Shown here in pieces: positions 46,058-55,611 of a stretch of DNA of 64,000 nucleotides. The DNA is from Azolla caroliniana. Taxonomy: Eukaryota > Polypodiophyta. Numbering within the stretch: position 1 is the first letter of the stretch; every line of letters begins with the position of its first letter. Location: positions 20,584,001 through 20,648,000 of the forward strand of contig JBHGNT010000012.1 in assembly GCA_043228905.1 (NCBI GenBank), written 5' to 3'. Under the pieces are notes generated by a model that worked only from the letters and a program-made list of their open reading frames with translations, was not told the DNA's origin and searched no databases. A program made the position numbers and the translations under genes.

Positions 46058-46560
46058 TGTCACATCTAGGATGTGACACGAACATCTGACCTATAACACA
46101 CCCAATATGTAGTATTAGATAAACCATTTGGAAACCCTTAAGTTATATGTAAATTGCATATGGTTAATATTGTATAGCCTAGCATATAGAATATTCTAGT
46201 CTATAGTATATTCTAGACATGTTCTATGGTATATTCTAGAGATATTTCTCGGGTATATTCTAGAGATATTTCTTAGGTATATTCTAGAGATATTTAATCT
46301 CATTGTATAAATATGTGTGTTCACCTAGATTATAATCAAGGTGAACAACACCAGTTGTGGAGTCTTTCAATTAATCAACTCATCCCTTTGATTATCTTCT
46401 ACGCTCTTGTGTATATTTTCTACCCATGATAGTTTGTTCACCTTCCCATCTTCGTAGCTCTCCTTCCCATTAGTCGTAGTTATGTCCGACCTAGCTTGTG
46501 ACTTATGACGGGAACTCAACGCTCCTTATGCACAACGCTTGGCCACTACCGAGCTTAGAA
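46058..46560 (+). repeat. 5' LTR region of gypsy D
   Basis: It starts TGTCACATCTAGGATGTGAC next to the cut integrase of gypsy E. It has several TATATTCTAGAGATAT repeats at 46205-46300 and a TATAAATA motif near 46308. The right end is unclear because a copia LTR was inserted at 46561. Confidence 0.55.
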
Positions 46561-46776
46561 TGATACACAGAAAACGGGAAATAAAACACGACACAAAGAA
46601 GAGGAAGATACACAGGAGGTTTACGTGGAAAACCCCAAACTAGGGGGAAAAACCACAGCAGCCCACAGGCTGCAAACTGTCACTATGTAAGAATGTACAA
46701 TAGTGAGTTCGCTAAGGCACCGACCTCGTGCTCACGAATCTTCGCCACAGGCGGCGGTTACAACAGAGGCAACGAC

Positions 46777-46812
<36 letters not shown>

Positions 46813-47212
46813 AGTTACGCACTCTCTCTTTTCTTGCACCAACAAGAAATGATGACAACTCACTTTTCTAAAGGTTTGCCCTAAGTCATATTTATACTAA
46901 TATGACTTTTTCGGCTATTTACAAATATATCCACGATGGACTCTCAGAAACATATTTACCAATATGTCTCCTCATCCGGTTCATACCGGGTCTGCACCAT
47001 CCGGCTCTCCGTAGCCGGGTACTCCTCATACGGTTCATACCGGGTCTGCACCATCCGGCTCTCCGTAGCCGGGTACTCATCCGGTTCTCACCGGGTCAGC
47101 ACCATCCGGCTCTCCGTAGCCGGGTACTCCTCATACGGTTTCAGCCTCGGCCAAGTTTGTTCATAAGCACTGTCCTTCTCCCTTCCCATTCGGAGGGACC
47201 TGTCTCCCAACA
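46561..47212 (-). repeat. Solo copia LTR inside gypsy D
   Basis: On the minus strand it starts TGTTGGGAGACAGGTCCC and ends TGTATCA, the same family as 442-1044. No internal copia sequence adjoins it on either side, so it is a solo LTR left by recombination. A 5-bp target duplication was not found. A (CT)n tract lies at 46779-46808. Confidence 0.65.
46974..47135 (-). repeat. Three CCGG-rich tandem units in the solo LTR
   Basis: Three units of 51-54 bp each contain TCATACCGGGTCTGCACC (or a close variant), CATCCGGCTCTCCGTAGCC and GGGTACTC. Other LTRs of the family have a single diverged region here. Confidence 0.8.
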
Positions 47213-48874
47213 ACTTAAGCCAGATAATGATAGCTGTAAAACAACTCCAACTTGAAAATGAAGCTCTTCGGAATTCTTTACGAGAACTTCAAGTCGGTGC
47301 CTCCCTATCCTCACAGTCCACGGAGCCTAGTGTCCCACCACAACCTAGCCCGGAGCCCATTTTTCTACCAACATCTGATCTAGCTTTCTCATTTTCTTGA
47401 GCCTAAGATTAGCCTCCCAGAAAAATTTGATGGAATGAGGTCACGTTTCCAATGTTTCATCACCCAAATTGGTCTAATCATTCGGCTACAACCTCAATGT
47501 TATGCAGATGGTTTTTGACAAGTTGGACTTGTGGGCACCCTCCTCTCCAATCCGGCCCTTTAGTAGAAACTTCGTCATCTCTATTGGAGGACTTTCCCAC
47601 CTTCCTCGCCGAGTTAGAGGCCACATTTGGAGAGACGGACTGAGGACGTACAACCCTCACCAAGCTTTATGCACTCGAACAAGGTTTGCGTGCAACTTCT
47701 GTCTATGCTTCAGAATTTTGACAACTAGCATGTGATGTCAACTGGGATGATCAAGCTTTAGCTTATCACTTTCGGCAAGGCCTTTGGAGCAATGTCAAGA
47801 ATCTTCTCTTGAACTTTCCCGAGCCCACCTCGTTATCCCAAGCGATTTCACAAGTAGTCCATTGTGACAATCATGTTTTTGAATTTTTCCAGGAAGAGCG
47901 CCAAACTTGGGGTTTGACTCATTCATTTCCATGACATGCCCCAGTCGTACAACCCCTAGTATCACTCCTGTCGGTGGCGTCACACTCCCCTTCTTTGGCA
48001 GATGCTCCAATACCAATGGAAATTGATCAAGCTTGATTTCGGCCATTGATGCCAAACGACAATTTCGAAGGGCTAATGGATTGTGCCTATATTGTGGTGC
48101 ATCGGGTCATCTCCTTCGCCATTGTCCTTGGAGTAATCGCCCACCATTCCATCGAGCCAACGGACCCCAACATCCGGAAAACGACATCGTCCGGTTGCAA
48201 TAGGAGCCATGCAACTGGACGTCTCCCGTCATCCACATTCTCGTGGTTCCATTTCTAGAATATCAAGCAATTTCATATTGGAGGTATGCCTTTCTTTTAA
48301 TTCCTGTTCCATTCAGCCTATTGCTTTACTTGATTCTGGAGCGTCTTCTTGCTTCATCAATGCATGACATTCACCCGAGCACATGGGATACTTGTCATGT
48401 CCCTCTCAAAACCCATTCCTGTTGAAGCCATTGATGGGTGTGCCCTCTCGTCAGGAGCAATTACCGAGACTACAATCTGATTAGGGCTTCGTGTGGGCTC
48501 CCACCAGGAGGAGCTCCCCTTTTGCCATATTGCATCGCCTCAACATCCAATTTTCTTAGGACTATCGTGGTTGGAGGCGCACAATCCAATAGTGGATTGG
48601 TGCAATCGCTCGCTCATATTTAGCGAGCCAGCATGCTCGCACACAACAATGAAGGTTAATTCAGTTTCACATTCTCCGGAGATGGTTGATTCCAACTTGA
48701 CCACACCACCCTTAGTTCATCACCTGCTCGTTGTTTGTGGAGCTACTTCTAACACACTTCACGCTATTCCCGAAAAGTATAAAGACTGTCCCGATATATT
48801 TGAGAAACATAATGCAGATCGTTTGCCCGAACACCGGCTCTACAACTGTCCCGTCGATGTTCAAGAAGGTACGT
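47213..48874 (+). pseudogene. Gypsy D: decayed gag, protease and RT start (left part)
   Basis: Gag runs from about 47220 (LQLENEALRNSLRELQ, TFLAELEATFGE, YHFRQGLWSNVKNLLLNFPEP). Protease traces are in LDSGASSCF-like code near 48335 and HPIFLGLSWLEAHNPIVDWC at about 48555-48605. It then enters the RT leader with YKDCPDIFEKHNADRLPEHRLYNCPVDVQEG and breaks off at 48874, where gypsy A is inserted. This is a Tf2-like Ty3/gypsy family. Several stops and shifts are present, so it is not functional. Confidence 0.75.
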
Positions 48875-49632
48875 TGTCGCGTTATTATGCGCGTGCGTGG
48901 AGAAAGGCGGGACTAGGGAGTGACGGAGCGTAGGAAGTCGTGCTTCACCATTTCCGAGGCATCCTAGAAGCACACCGGAAGCAACCGAAGGGAGGGAGAC
49001 AGAGAGAGGGAGCGCACGCTTAACACCGACTCACGCACACACACGCACACACACACACACATGTCGACCCGACTCACGCCCTTATATACAGGAAATGCAG
49101 GAAAGGGAAAGCATCCGACACCAACAGAGACGCGAATATACACAGACAGACGCAAATGTATATATATAAAAGGAAGAATACATTCCCGGCTTCGAGCCGG
49201 ACCGAGGTAGGTTACAATAGTCGTCAGCTGCCAAGCCGCCGGTCGGGGAGCTCACGGGCTCGTCGCGCCGAGCGGGGTCTTGCGCAGGAGAGGAGCTGAA
49301 GCAAACCCTAAGCGAACACGAAGGGGGAGAGGAAGAAGAAGAAGAAAAGCAACTAACCTTAAATCTAACGGTATACCCTCTAACGCAAAATGGGCAACCC
49401 CTTTCACAAAGGGCGCTCCCTTCCTTTTATAGAACAAGGAGAGGGATGCGTTACAATGTGGGATAAATCCCGACTTACATGGGATCGTCTGTCCCGACTT
49501 GACTACTCTTCGGCGCCATAAAGGCGCCCTCGTTATTCACACTAAATGTACATGGGTGCGTACACACGCTGCACCCCGCCGATGTAGCCAATGTTTCCCG
49601 GTTTCCGCCTCTGGCCGAAATTCTTCACGAAA
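48875..49632 (-). repeat. Left (3') LTR of gypsy A
   Basis: 758 bp from TGTCGCGTTATTATG to TTCACGAAA; the final CA has changed to AA. Apart from the two ends it does not resemble the right LTR. It has a (CA)n tract near 49036-49062. Confidence 0.65.
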
Positions 49633-52006
49633 TCCGCCCCCACCTAACTGCACGTCCACCGGTACGTGCCAAATCTGGTTGAAGGGTGAGAGATTTCGAC
49701 CGGTGAGAAACCGGTCTTCCGTAATCCGCATTCTGGCTCGCTGCTGGTTTGATCTGTCGGCTTCGGTTCTTCCTTTGCGCTTACCTCCCCGTTGGCTTGT
49801 TCGACCCGTCGATGGGTCCTCTGCCGCGATCTCCGTAGTACGCGTACTTCCGTTGGCCCTTGTTCGGCCGTATGAACGCCCCGCTCCCCGCCGTATGCCC
49901 GATGTCCTCCGCCGCCACCTTCCTTCTGCATGGTCTTACATTTCCGCGTCGGCTCGAACCGCCATGGTCTTCGAAACGGTGTGGAGGATCCCTTTTTTGG
50001 CCTTCTTCGCGCTACCTCCGAACCGCGCAAACTGTCTCCGCGCTCGCCTTCCCGCTCCGGCACCTTCGTGTGCCACGTACCCTCGTCCATTGTTTGGCAC
50101 TGCCTGTGCCGTACTCCGGTTCATTGCACGCCTTGTTGGCCCCCCTTTTCGGCCAGATTGTGCATCGCAGCTCACCCGCATACTAGTGTCCTTCGCATCC
50201 GAGGAACACCCCATAATAGCCCGCTTGGCCCTTCCCGTCTTCGTGCTGCTCCAACAGGTCCCGAGTCTTCCGCTTGCCGTTGTCCCCTCGCCCCCACCAG
50301 CTTGTCACCCGGGCTTGCCGTGTCAGTCTTCGCTACTTCGACGGAGCTTCCGACATCTACGAAGCGAGTGTGGAGGATCCTCCTCCGGCCTCTCTTGTCA
50401 TCCCCTGACTCCGACCCTGTGCAGTCCATTACGTCACCTCGTTCCCGACACCTCCCTTGTGCCGTCTTCCGCCCGCGCCGAACACCGTTCCGCAGTCACG
50501 CTTCGATCCGGCCCGCGATGGCCACTTGCGATACTCTTGTTTCGTCCTTTCCGGCCTGACACACCTCCCTGTCTTTACCCCTACCGGCTCCTTCCGAAAC
50601 CGTAACCGGCCGGTGAGGGTTTCACACTTCGTCCGCCCGTTTTACCGGCTCCCTATCCGCTACCCCGTGTCGTTAGGTCCCGTTCCCTGCCGCCACCGTC
50701 CTTCTCCCTAGGTCTCACGTTGCCACGTTGGCCGAACTGCCGGAGTCTCCGGATCGGTGTGAGGGTCCCATAGGACCGGACTCCGTTTCTATGCTTGCTG
50801 AAATTCGGGTGTCTTTTGTTTGAGTCCTTCCCTGACTCTCCTCGTGTCTTCCGCGTAGTCGGGTCCCGTTTCCCGCCGCCACCAACCTTCTCTCTTAGTC
50901 TCATGTTGCCACGTTGGCCGAACTGCCAGAGTCTTTGGTTAAGTGTGGGGATCCCGTAGGACCGGACTTCCTTACGCCCACTGACCTTGTCGGAAGGTCC
51001 GATTTGGTTCGTGGCCGCCTTGCCGGCCTAATACCTCCTTGCCGTTCGTCGCCTCCTGTCGGCCGATCACGTTCTCCTGCCGCCACCGATCTTCCCTATA
51101 GGACTCACGCCGGCTCTCGAGCCGACCGCCGGATCGGTGTGAGGATCTCCGTAGACCGCCCATCCGTAGCCCTTTTTCCCTTCGTCACCTCGCCACCACC
51201 GTCAGTATCTTGGTCTTACGTCAACTGCGTTGCCGACTGCCGAAGTCTCTAGAACCGGTGTGAAGGATCCTCCTTGGGCCTCCGTTTTGTCTTCTTGACC
51301 CTGTCCCGGGTCGTCCTTTTCCGGACGCCGAGAGGGCAGTTTACTCCGCACCCTCTCCCGTGGTACCGACGTACTGTCTCCTCGGCCTCTTTGTAGGCCG
51401 GCTCTTTTCCTCCCTCCTGGAATGGTCATCCGGGAGTCCGTTCCGCCCGGTTCTCGTCCGGGTCCGTCCGTCCTTCTCCGTATTGTCGGGTCCCGTTCTC
51501 TTGTCACCACCAGCCTTCTCCCTAGGTCTCACGTTGCCACGTTGGCCGAACTGCCGGGGCCTCTGGACTGGTGTGGGGATCCTGTAGGACCGGACTTCGT
51601 TCTCCTCTTCATCCCTTGTACTTCTCCCGAACTCGTCGCTTCTCTCCTTCTCGCGTACTTGCCTCCATCCTCCATCTCTTTCGGTCTCACGTTGCCACGT
51701 CGGCCGAACTGCCGAGGTCTCCGGATAAGATGTGGCGTAACCGATTTCGCAACGTCTTTTTGCAACTCGTCCGGGCCACCGCCCCTTTTAGTGGTGTCGG
51801 TGGATAACATCTGCTCTGTGATCAATCAAGCCCCGCCTAAGCTTGATTCTCCAATGTCCGGAGTTTCGGCTCCAATGCCGATCTTGCCAGACTCATTCCG
51901 AACCTTTGATCACCTTCCTTTCCAATTCCCGACCTTCGCCTGGTCGGTCTTTCTCCCCATGTAAAAGAGGGCGGCTCGTCCCGCACCCTCTCCCGTATCG
52001 GCACCT
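49633..52006 (-). repeat. Degenerate GC-rich repeat region of gypsy A
   Basis: About 2.4 kb between gag and the polypurine tract (49633-49645). Motifs of the form CTCACGTTGCCACGTTGGCC, then GAACTGCCG, GTCT and GGTGTG.GGATCC, recur at about 50712, 50899, 51528 and 51690, with weaker copies at 51111, 51210 and 52323. On the minus strand these encode repeats like P(V/I)LETSAVGP and CQRETEE.GGG, as at the Gag C-terminus. No RT or integrase was found. Long plus-strand frames here (such as 49499-50605) are GC-driven shadows. Confidence 0.6.
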
Positions 52007-53455
52007 TCATGCCGATTCTGGCCCCGATCGAACAATCCACGACCGGATCACGCTCCACCCGTACCAGAGCGTCGCGTGGTTCGGTCCCCGGTCTTGTCGT
52101 TCCTTGGTCTTCTTGTTGCCCCTTTCGTTGGCCATCTCCCATCCGTCTTCGCTGGCATCGTTCCAGGACTCCTCGGTACCGCCATCCATCTCCTCGGTCT
52201 TACAAGGGCATACGGGCCCGAATGCTGAGTTCTCCGGAATCGGGTCCGTCGGCTTTCGTCCGCTCTTTACCCGTATCGTCTCGCCGGTGATTCTTGGTCT
52301 TTCGCCACCGCCTTCCTCCGCCTGGGACTCACGTGGGCACTCGGGCCCGACTGCCATCGTCTCGGGAGCAAGTGTGGGAAGACACAAAGAATCGCCCGTC
52401 CGTTTTACGCCCTTGTCCGTAGCCACCGACTCTTTGTGGTCGGTGGTCGTCTTCTTACCGATCGCGCAAGCCCCGCCTGGGCTTGTTTCTCCGATTCCCG
52501 GGGTTTCGGGCTTACACGCCTGAAACCGCTGGTCCCAATGATCCGGTTCCGCGATCTGTATCTCGGCCTCGTCCTTGGCCGTTCTATCTCCGCAAGTCGA
52601 GAGGGCGTTTTGTTCCGCACCCTCTCCCGTGGTACCGTCGTACCGATCTTCCGCCGTCGCGTGGGGCAAGTCCGTCTCCTCAGTCTCGGCTTGCGGCCTC
52701 GATCTTTCCTCTTCCTCGAGCATCGCCTCGAGAGCTGCGTACGCCTCCGCAATCCGGGCCTCAACGCCGATCCTTGCCAACTCCCTTTGTCGTTCGGCCT
52801 CTTCCCGTTGTGATGGCACGCCGTTGCGCCCCTTCCTCTTAGCCTTCTCGGCTCGCTCATCATCTAGCCGTTGGCACACCCTTCCGACCTTCGACCAGTC
52901 CTCCGTAAGCCCATTCGCTCCGTCATCGTCTTCGAGCTCAATCCCGATGGCCTCGCGTTCCGCTCGGTCGATCGACCTGACGAACAACAGGACCATGTCC
53001 GCCCCCACCAAACCTTGTTCGAGCCGAGCAAGCCGTCGCTCGAACTCTCGGAACGCCTTGGTCGCGCCCCGATGGGTCTTTGCCGATGCTACCCACTGGT
53101 CGAAGTCGCGTCGTCCCTGGCTCTTCCGCTGTCCTCCGTATGCCTTCCGGAGCGCCTCTTCGAAGGCCTCCCACGAACTATGAGCCTCACGGAGCTCCTT
53201 TATTTCCGCATGCATCCGAATAGCCACGACCCGACAGAAGAACTCTAGCCTCAACGCCTCTTCTACGCCACGCTCCTCCATTTCCGCGTTGTAGGCTTCC
53301 AAGTAAGATGGGACTTTGTCCCCGTTGAAACGGTTGACTCTTTCGACCACTCGCTCAACCGCTTGTTGCGCTACTTCTCGCCTCATCACCACTCGTGCCG
53401 ACTCCAACACCACTTCGGCCACCATCTCTGCAAGGTCGTCGTCTTCCGACTCCAT
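52007..53455 (-). CDS. Gypsy A Gag, intact 482 codons
   Basis: Gag forms the particle that packages element RNA. The start at 53455 (MESEDDDLAEMVAEVV) lies 15 bases after the primer-binding site. Residues 45-190 hold a retrotransposon Gag-like block: RFNGDKVPSYLEAYNAEM, LEFFCRVVAIRMHAEIKEL, SWEAFEEALRKAYG, RDFDQWVASAKTHRG and VLLFVRSIDRAEREAI. A long charged coiled-coil-like stretch follows (about 205-265), then repeats with GPEC and ETEE. No zinc knuckle is seen. It is wholly open, unlike its homologue in gypsy C, so it is either recent or under selection. Confidence 0.8.
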   Translation of the reverse strand: MESEDDDLAEMVAEVVLESARVVMRREVAQQAVERVVERVNRFNGDKVPSYLEAYNAEMEERGVEEALRLEFFCRVVAIRMHAEIKELREAHSSWEAFEEALRKAYGGQRKSQGRRDFDQWVASAKTHRGATKAFREFERRLARLEQGLVGADMVLLFVRSIDRAEREAIGIELEDDDGANGLTEDWSKVGRVCQRLDDERAEKAKRKGRNGVPSQREEAERQRELARIGVEARIAEAYAALEAMLEEEERSRPQAETEETDLPHATAEDRYDGTTGEGAEQNALSTCGDRTAKDEAEIQIAEPDHWDQRFQACKPETPGIGETSPGGACAIGKKTTTDHKESVATDKGVKRTGDSLCLPTLAPETMAVGPECPRESQAEEGGGERPRITGETIRVKSGRKPTDPIPENSAFGPVCPCKTEEMDGGTEESWNDASEDGWEMANERGNKKTKERQDRGPNHATLWYGWSVIRSWIVRSGPESA

Positions 53456-53470
53456 CCTCCCTTGCCGCCT

Positions 53471-53488
53471 TTCACGTCGGGTTCACCA
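53471..53488 (-). other. Primer-binding site of gypsy A
   Basis: The minus strand reads TGGTGAACCCGACGTGAA, five bases after the LTR end. Gypsy C has the close variant TGGTGAACCCAACATGAA at 44073. It is not the initiator Met site; the tRNA was not identified. Confidence 0.65.
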
Positions 53489-53492
53489 AAGA

Positions 53493-54143
53493 TGTTGCGT
53501 TACTACGCGCGTGCATGGAGAAACGAGGTGGGACCACCGGGGTCTTGAACCAAAGAGCAGGTGATAGAAGGGGAAAGAGAAAGAGAGAGATGCTCGGTTA
53601 CGTACGAGCAAAGAAACACAGGGACACGGCCCTGTCAACGCAGAAGACACGAATGGACACAGAGACAGAGAGACACGAATGTTTGTATATTAATGAATGA
53701 CAAATAAACAAGAGAGCATGGAGCGGCTACAACTGAACAGGCCGGCGAACAAATGTCGATGCCTGCTCGTCTGCGCACGAAAGGGGATAGGATGGAGGTG
53801 CTGCCAGAAGCACACGGGCGTTCCTCGAAGCAGCGCGAGCCTCCCGAAAACCTGTAGAGAAGAGCGATGGAGAACGAACAGAGGAGAAGCGTTCGGTTTC
53901 GGTCCGACAGCACTTCGTCCTCCTCCAAAATTTGATATCTATCTCCCCGCGTCTCCCTCTCTTTTATAGCTTCAAGAAGGGATCCGTTTCCCTCATTAAC
54001 TTCCTACCTACCGAATCTAACTACCTAGGATATACACTTGTACCTAATTTTCTATTATACACATTAAAGGGCGCGCACGCGTGAAGAGCCGGTTCACGCG
54101 CGCTATGCACCGATTGCGCTAAGGGACGGTTTTCTTCACGACA
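53493..54143 (-). repeat. Right (5') LTR of gypsy A
   Basis: 651 bp from TGTTGCGTTACTACG to TTCACGACA. It resembles the gypsy B LTR (54396-55097) much more than its own partner: both start with GCG(T)ATT..ATGCG and CGGGACCAC, and both end GGGACGGTTTTCT.CACGACA. Confidence 0.75.
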
Positions 54144-54395
54144 ACGTGTCCACCCTTTGGTCCTATATATGCATTGTCTACACCAGAGCTAAAGGCCCTT
54201 TGAGTGTATCTCGATGAGAACCTCGTGAAAGGATTTATTCAACCTTCTAAGTCGCCAGCTGGGGCCCCCATATTATTCGTGAAGAAGAAGGACAACTTTC
54301 TATGCTTATGTGTAGACTATCGAGGTCTCAACAAACTCACCGTGTGCAACCGCTATCCACTCCCTTTGATTCCCGAACTCCTCGACCGGCTCCGT
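54144..54395 (+). pseudogene. Gypsy D: RT start (right part)
   Basis: This continues 48874 in the same reading frame: CPPFGPIYALSTPELKAL, a TGA, then [37 protein letters not shown] and [16 protein letters not shown]. These are the first conserved blocks of gypsy RT. It is cut at 54395 by the gypsy B LTR; the remainder lies outside the window. Confidence 0.8.
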
Positions 54396-54502
54396 TGTCG
54401 CATTGTTATGCGTGTGTGTATAGAACGAGGCGGGACCACGAGGGTCTTGGACCGAGGAATAACCGAGCAAGAGTAGGAGCAAGGAAGACAATGTTTGTGC
54501 TT

Positions 54503-54545
<43 letters not shown>

Positions 54546-55097
54546 TACACAGAAACCGCAACCGAATGAAACAACGGAAACGAGACGAATGCGTATACGT
54601 ATATATATATACTCTGATGAAAAAGGGGTTACAACCGGCAAGCCAGTGAGCGACAAATCTCCTACGCCTATGCACACACACATAGAAGAGCGAGATGGAG
54701 ACTCCACCGGAAGCACTCGGGCGTTCCGCAGAGCAGAGTCAGCCTCCCGAAAACCTGCACAGAGCAAATACAGAGAAAGACGGAGGAGAAGAGCTCGGTC
54801 CTAGTCCGACAGCACTTCGTCCTCGACAAAAGTGATCCCCATTACAATTCCTCTCCCTCTCTTTTATAGCCCAAGGAGGGAGGCCATCACAACCCGTTAC
54901 ATCATCTTTATTCTCTGTCCTTTCGGACAGAGATACACCTTGATTTTCTACCTAACAAATGCGTGCTACCTAGGATATTCACATCAACCGACTTGTACCT
55001 AGATATATACATTACAACAAAACTTGTGCCTACATATAAGGGCTAGTTCACGCACATTATTCTCCGATTCCGCCTAGGGACGGTTTTCTCCACGACA
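54396..55097 (-). repeat. 3' LTR of gypsy B
   Basis: 702 bp from TGTCGCATTGTTATG to TCCACGACA, inserted in gypsy D RT. It holds a (CA)n run at 54505-54542. The element lies to its right on the minus strand, beginning with the polypurine tract at 55098-55110. Confidence 0.8.
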
Positions 55098-55132
55098 TCT
55101 ACCCCCACCTGACCGTGCATTCACCGGTATGC
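55098..55132 (-). other. Polypurine tract and 3' end of gypsy B internal region
   Basis: The minus strand reads AGGTGGGGGTAGA just before the LTR, as in gypsy A. The sequence CACCGGTATGC at 55122-55132 continues at 63886 once the DNA transposon and one ATGC are removed, matching CACCGGTACGTGCC of gypsy A at 49668. Confidence 0.75.
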
Positions 55133-55157
55133 GGGTAAAAGCATGCGAGTGGAAACA
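55133..55157 (+). repeat. Left terminal inverted repeat, copy 2
   Basis: The repeat starts GGGTAAAAGCATGCGAGTGG and goes on to AAACA. It contains the palindrome GCATGC. Two TAGCTAATTAGCTA palindromes follow within the next 50 bases. Confidence 0.9.
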
Positions 55158-55611
55158 CTATTATAGCTAATTAGCTACTAAAATGGCCATAGCTAATTAG
55201 CTATTTGTTTAGCTAGTCTTTTTTGTGGGAAAATCAAATATTTGAAAAACTAATTTATGAAAAAACTCAAATATTTGAACTTCTATTTCAGACGTAGTGG
55301 AACTTGGGGAATAGCACCATCATCTAAGGTCGACTTCAATGTCATCAATTTCCTGTTTAGCCTAAGTCTGATTTTGAATGCAGATGGAGTACTCAGAGCA
55401 CGAACGCAGACGTAGCTCCCGCAACAACAGAAAATCGACATTGTAGATTGAGAGCTACAACACAGAACCCGCTCGATCATCGTCCAGGTATGTTTCAGTT
55501 ACAGAAACCCCAAACATTTGTTTTTTCTTTTTTACTATTGTCTGAACTTTGGTGCCGATTCATATTTCCCCAAAATCGAATAGGGCGAAGTCTTTGGAGT
55601 CCCATACAAGG

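Larger units (their letters stand above)
48875..54143 (-). mobile_element. Gypsy A: complete gag-only (non-autonomous) gypsy element
   Basis: The 5,269-bp element has LTRs at 48875-49632 and 53493-54143, a primer-binding site, an intact gag and a polypurine tract, but no protease, RT or integrase. It is flanked by ACGT at 48871-48874 and 54144-54147. Gypsy D reads straight across the insertion if one ACGT is removed, which fixes both ends. Gag-only elements of this kind (TR-GAG) rely on related autonomous elements. The LTRs differ strongly from each other. Confidence 0.8.

Noticed and set aside
49499-50605. 368-codon open frame on the plus strand of gypsy A
   Set aside because: It spans the left LTR end, the polypurine tract and the repeat region, has no domain, and is antisense to the element. 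GC-rich repeats explain the open frame.
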